Shown in pieces: positions 6,848-8,210 of a stretch of DNA of 8,210 nt. How positions within the stretch are numbered: position 1 is the first letter of the stretch; the number at the start of each line of letters is the position of its first letter. This DNA is from Bacteroidales bacterium (GTDB lineage Bacteria; Bacteroidota; Bacteroidia; Bacteroidales; GCA-2711565). The stretch covers positions 1,781 through 9,990 of the forward strand of contig JAOZUV010000045.1 in NCBI GenBank assembly GCA_029938505.1, given 5' to 3'. The position numbers and the translations under genes are program-made. The notes beneath the pieces were generated by a model that was given only the letters and a program-made list of their open reading frames with translations, ran no database searches and had not been told where the DNA came from.

Positions 6848-7609
6848 ATGAGACAATTACCATTATTTAAATTTGCTTGGTTCAATGATTTTGATGGAGA
6901 TATAAGTAAATTGGCAAATATCGCAGTTGCTGAAAGTTGGAATTATAAAAATAATCCTTCAAAAGTTAAGAAATACCCAATACTAAATAATTATATTCAC
7001 CATACATATATAAAGATTGAGGAAGAAGGAAAAGTTGAGTTTGAAAGTGATTATTGTTGTTTTGATACTGGACTTGTTACACCTAACCAAGAAGAAATAT
7101 TTGCCTTTTTTGAAAAGAATAAAAAGCCCAAAACTACCATCAAATGGTATTTTAAGGAGTTTATGAAGAGAAGTGATAGGGAATTAATGAAATTTTCAAA
7201 ATTGCCTGAGCCAGTAAATTTTTACACTAATGCATCTGATTTAATATATGATATAAACTTAGAATTTAGATTAAATATTGACCATATTATTATTGATAAT
7301 AAAGAAAGATTTCCAGAACCTTATAAATCCATGGAGAATCATCAATTAATCATTCTTATTCAAGGTGCAATTGAAGACTCAAAAAAAAGAATCAGAAGGA
7401 ATTATAAGACTTCTATCCCTCAGTATTTTAAAGAAAAGATCCAATTATTAATACCTTTATGTTTGAAATCTAAAGAAAATGCTGACCTTGCATTGGTAAT
7501 TGAAAAAGAAAACAGTATTTATAGAGCTACAACATGTTTAACACTTGATATGGCTTATAATAATGCTAGGTTAGTTGCAAAACCTGATGATGCATGGTTA
7601 ATTCCTTAG
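6848..7609 (+). CDS. DUF3825-like protein, function unknown
   Basis: A 253-residue soluble protein with no signal peptide or membrane segment. I recognise it by sequence feel as DUF3825 (PF12873), from FAWFNDFDGDISKLANIA (9-26), the YPILNNYIHHTY block (43-54), CCFDTGLVTPNQEEIFAFFE (70-89), WYFKEF (100-105) and the C-terminal NARLVAKPDDAWL (239-251). Related proteins are reported alongside OST-HTH/LOTUS or cold-shock domains, suggesting RNA-linked roles, but no activity is established to my knowledge. This copy appears to be the stand-alone domain. Conserved-looking polar residues (N13, D14, D16, D73, N80, Q81) could form a site, but that is speculation. It sits alone between proS and mazG, with no same-strand partner closer than 119 bp and AT-rich flanks, so it may be a transferred accessory gene. 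No Shine-Dalgarno site precedes the ATG. Confidence 0.75.
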   Translation: MRQLPLFKFAWFNDFDGDISKLANIAVAESWNYKNNPSKVKKYPILNNYIHHTYIKIEEEGKVEFESDYCCFDTGLVTPNQEEIFAFFEKNKKPKTTIKWYFKEFMKRSDRELMKFSKLPEPVNFYTNASDLIYDINLEFRLNIDHIIIDNKERFPEPYKSMENHQLIILIQGAIEDSKKRIRRNYKTSIPQYFKEKIQLLIPLCLKSKENADLALVIEKENSIYRATTCLTLDMAYNNARLVAKPDDAWLIP

Positions 7610-7645
7610 CTATATTTTAGATAATTAAAATATTTTTTTAATTAT

Positions 7646-7679
7646 TTTGTAAATTTTAGTAACTAATTATATATATTTG
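7646..7679 (+). promoter_or_regulatory. Promoter of a putative small RNA (TTTG-N22-TATATTTG)
   Basis: TATATTTG at 7672-7679 is an exact TAnnTTTG match. TTTG at 7646-7649 lies 22 nt upstream, slightly more than the usual 19-21. Transcription would begin near 7684-7686. No start codon follows before the terminator except an ATG inside the terminator stem itself. Confidence 0.55.
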
Positions 7680-7694
7680 CAGTATAATATTCTT

Positions 7695-7761
7695 GAAGAG
7701 ATTTTTTCTCTAAAAGATTTTTTACTTTAAAAGATCATTTACTTAAAAGATATACCCGCTT
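7695..7761 (+). repeat. Four tandem imperfect 16-17-nt units
   Basis: Units start at 7695, 7712, 7729 and 7745. Three begin with AAAAGAT and the first with the variant GAAGAGAT. They end in CTCT, CTTT, CTT and CTT. The fourth differs in its middle (ATACCCG) and supplies the left arm of the terminator. The regular phase argues against a random AT-rich stretch, but the copies are diverged. Confidence 0.55.
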
Positions 7762-7788
7762 ATATGTATTATATAAGTGGGTTTTTTT
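7754..7788 (+). terminator. Strong intrinsic terminator upstream of mazG
   Basis: A 12-bp stem (7754-7765 with 7771-7782), containing one G-U pair and a run of three G-C pairs, closes a 5-nt loop GTATT and is followed by seven Ts (7782-7788). It is oriented for + strand transcription. It ends the putative small RNA or a read-through transcript from the DUF3825-like gene and isolates mazG. Confidence 0.92.
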
Positions 7789-7822
7789 ATTCCTATTGTT
7801 TTTTCTCTCAACACTAAATTCC

Positions 7823-7830
7823 TATCTTTG
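7823..7830 (+). promoter_or_regulatory. mazG -7 promoter element TATCTTTG
   Basis: This is an exact TAnnTTTG match 20 nt before the mazG ATG, giving a leader of roughly 15 nt. The nearest TTG upstream (7796-7798) is 24 nt away, longer than usual, so the -33 element is weak or absent. Confidence 0.5.
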
Positions 7831-7850
7831 ATTTAAAGTATTTTATTATT

Positions 7851-8210
7851 ATGGATGAACGATTATTGGCGTTCAAGCGCTTACTTGATATAATGGATGA
7901 ATTACGGGCACAATGTCCATGGGATCAAAAGCAAACCCTCGAAAGCCTTCGTTATCTTACCATTGAAGAAACCTATGAATTATCAGATGCCATACTTGAA
8001 AAAGATATGGATGCGATTAAAAAGGAGTTGGGTGATTTAATGCTTCATTTGGTTTTTTATGCCAAAATTGGGTCGGAGAAAAAAGCCTTTGATATTAAAG
8101 ATATATTGGATTCAATCTCTGAAAAACTAATTTTTCGTCATCCACATATTTATAGCGATGTTAAGGTTGAAAATGCTAAGGATGTAAAAGATAATTGGGA
8201 GAAGCTAAAA
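7851..8210 (+). CDS. mazG: MazG nucleoside triphosphate pyrophosphohydrolase (3' end outside window)
   Basis: The first 120 residues are visible and the frame is still open at the window end; full-length MazG is about 260 residues with two domains. MazG hydrolyses NTPs to NMP and pyrophosphate, clearing abnormal nucleotides and, in E. coli, modulating the stringent response. Diagnostic features here are CPWD at residues 22-25, the metal-binding helices EExxE (E39, E40, E43) and ExxD (E59, D62) within KKELGDLMLHLVF, and the later RHPHIY block typical of the family. The ATG at 7851 fits the family N-terminus and lies 20 nt after an exact -7 promoter element. No Shine-Dalgarno site is present. 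The protein is cytosolic. A strong terminator upstream separates it from the putative small RNA. Confidence 0.95.
   Translation, partial: MDERLLAFKRLLDIMDELRAQCPWDQKQTLESLRYLTIEETYELSDAILEKDMDAIKKELGDLMLHLVFYAKIGSEKKAFDIKDILDSISEKLIFRHPHIYSDVKVENAKDVKDNWEKLK

Larger units (their letters stand above)
7685..7788 (+). ncRNA. Putative small RNA of about 104 nt
   Basis: The stretch is bounded by an exact -7 promoter element upstream (7672-7679) and a strong intrinsic terminator at its 3' end. It contains no open reading frame. It can form a 5-bp hairpin AGAGA/TCTCT (7697-7701 with 7707-7711) and carries four tandem units of 16-17 nt, the last of which enters the terminator stem. I do not recognise a known RNA family. 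The alternatives are the untranslated tail of the DUF3825-like transcript or a leader attenuator for mazG. The latter is weakened by a separate -7 element for mazG after the terminator. Confidence 0.45.

Noticed and set aside
7695..7761. CRISPR-like array
   Set aside because: The units are contiguous without unique spacers, diverged, only 16-17 nt long, and there are no cas genes nearby.
6729..7850. Mobile element carrying the DUF3825-like gene
   Set aside because: No transposase, integrase, target-site duplication or matching terminal repeats were seen on the two flanks.

Overview
The window looks like an AT-rich Bacteroidota chromosome, probably a marine Bacteroidales/Marinilabiliales-type lineage (the order is inference). 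Three things point there: an OmpP1/FadL-type outer-membrane protein of the Bacteroidota kind, a type 3 (archaeal/eukaryote-like, no editing domain) prolyl-tRNA synthetase, and several TAnnTTTG promoter elements, the Bacteroidota -7 consensus. Most genes lack a Shine-Dalgarno sequence, which is usual for this phylum, and one gene with a strong AGGAGG stands out.

Layout. 1-605: 3' part of a coiled-coil/C4 zinc-ribbon protein ending in a clear intrinsic terminator. 631-2136: a secreted TPR-like protein on the + strand, whose likely promoter overlaps that terminator. 2118-2148: a terminator usable from both sides, between convergent genes. 2168-3637 (-): OmpP1/FadL-family outer-membrane barrel. 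3699-3755: a short palindrome and an 18-bp hairpin. 3768-5144 (-): a lipoprotein with a Tyr/Asn-rich core and a Ser/Arg-rich tail, no recognised function. 5145-5258: divergent intergenic region with promoters for the lipoprotein and for proS. 5259-6728: proS. 6848-7609: orphan DUF3825-like gene. 7610-7850: no ORF, but a promoter, four tandem ~17-nt units and a strong terminator, which together look like a small RNA gene. 7851-8210: 5' part of mazG, cut by the window end.

The genes do not form one pathway. proS (translation) and mazG (nucleotide clean-up) are housekeeping genes. The lipoprotein and the OmpP1 barrel form a same-strand pair and may share an envelope role. The DUF3825-like gene is the most accessory-looking element. 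I see no defence system, CRISPR array, transposase, tRNA or rRNA. The best candidates for something undescribed are the putative small RNA before mazG, the hairpin between the two envelope genes, and the Ser/Arg-tailed lipoprotein.
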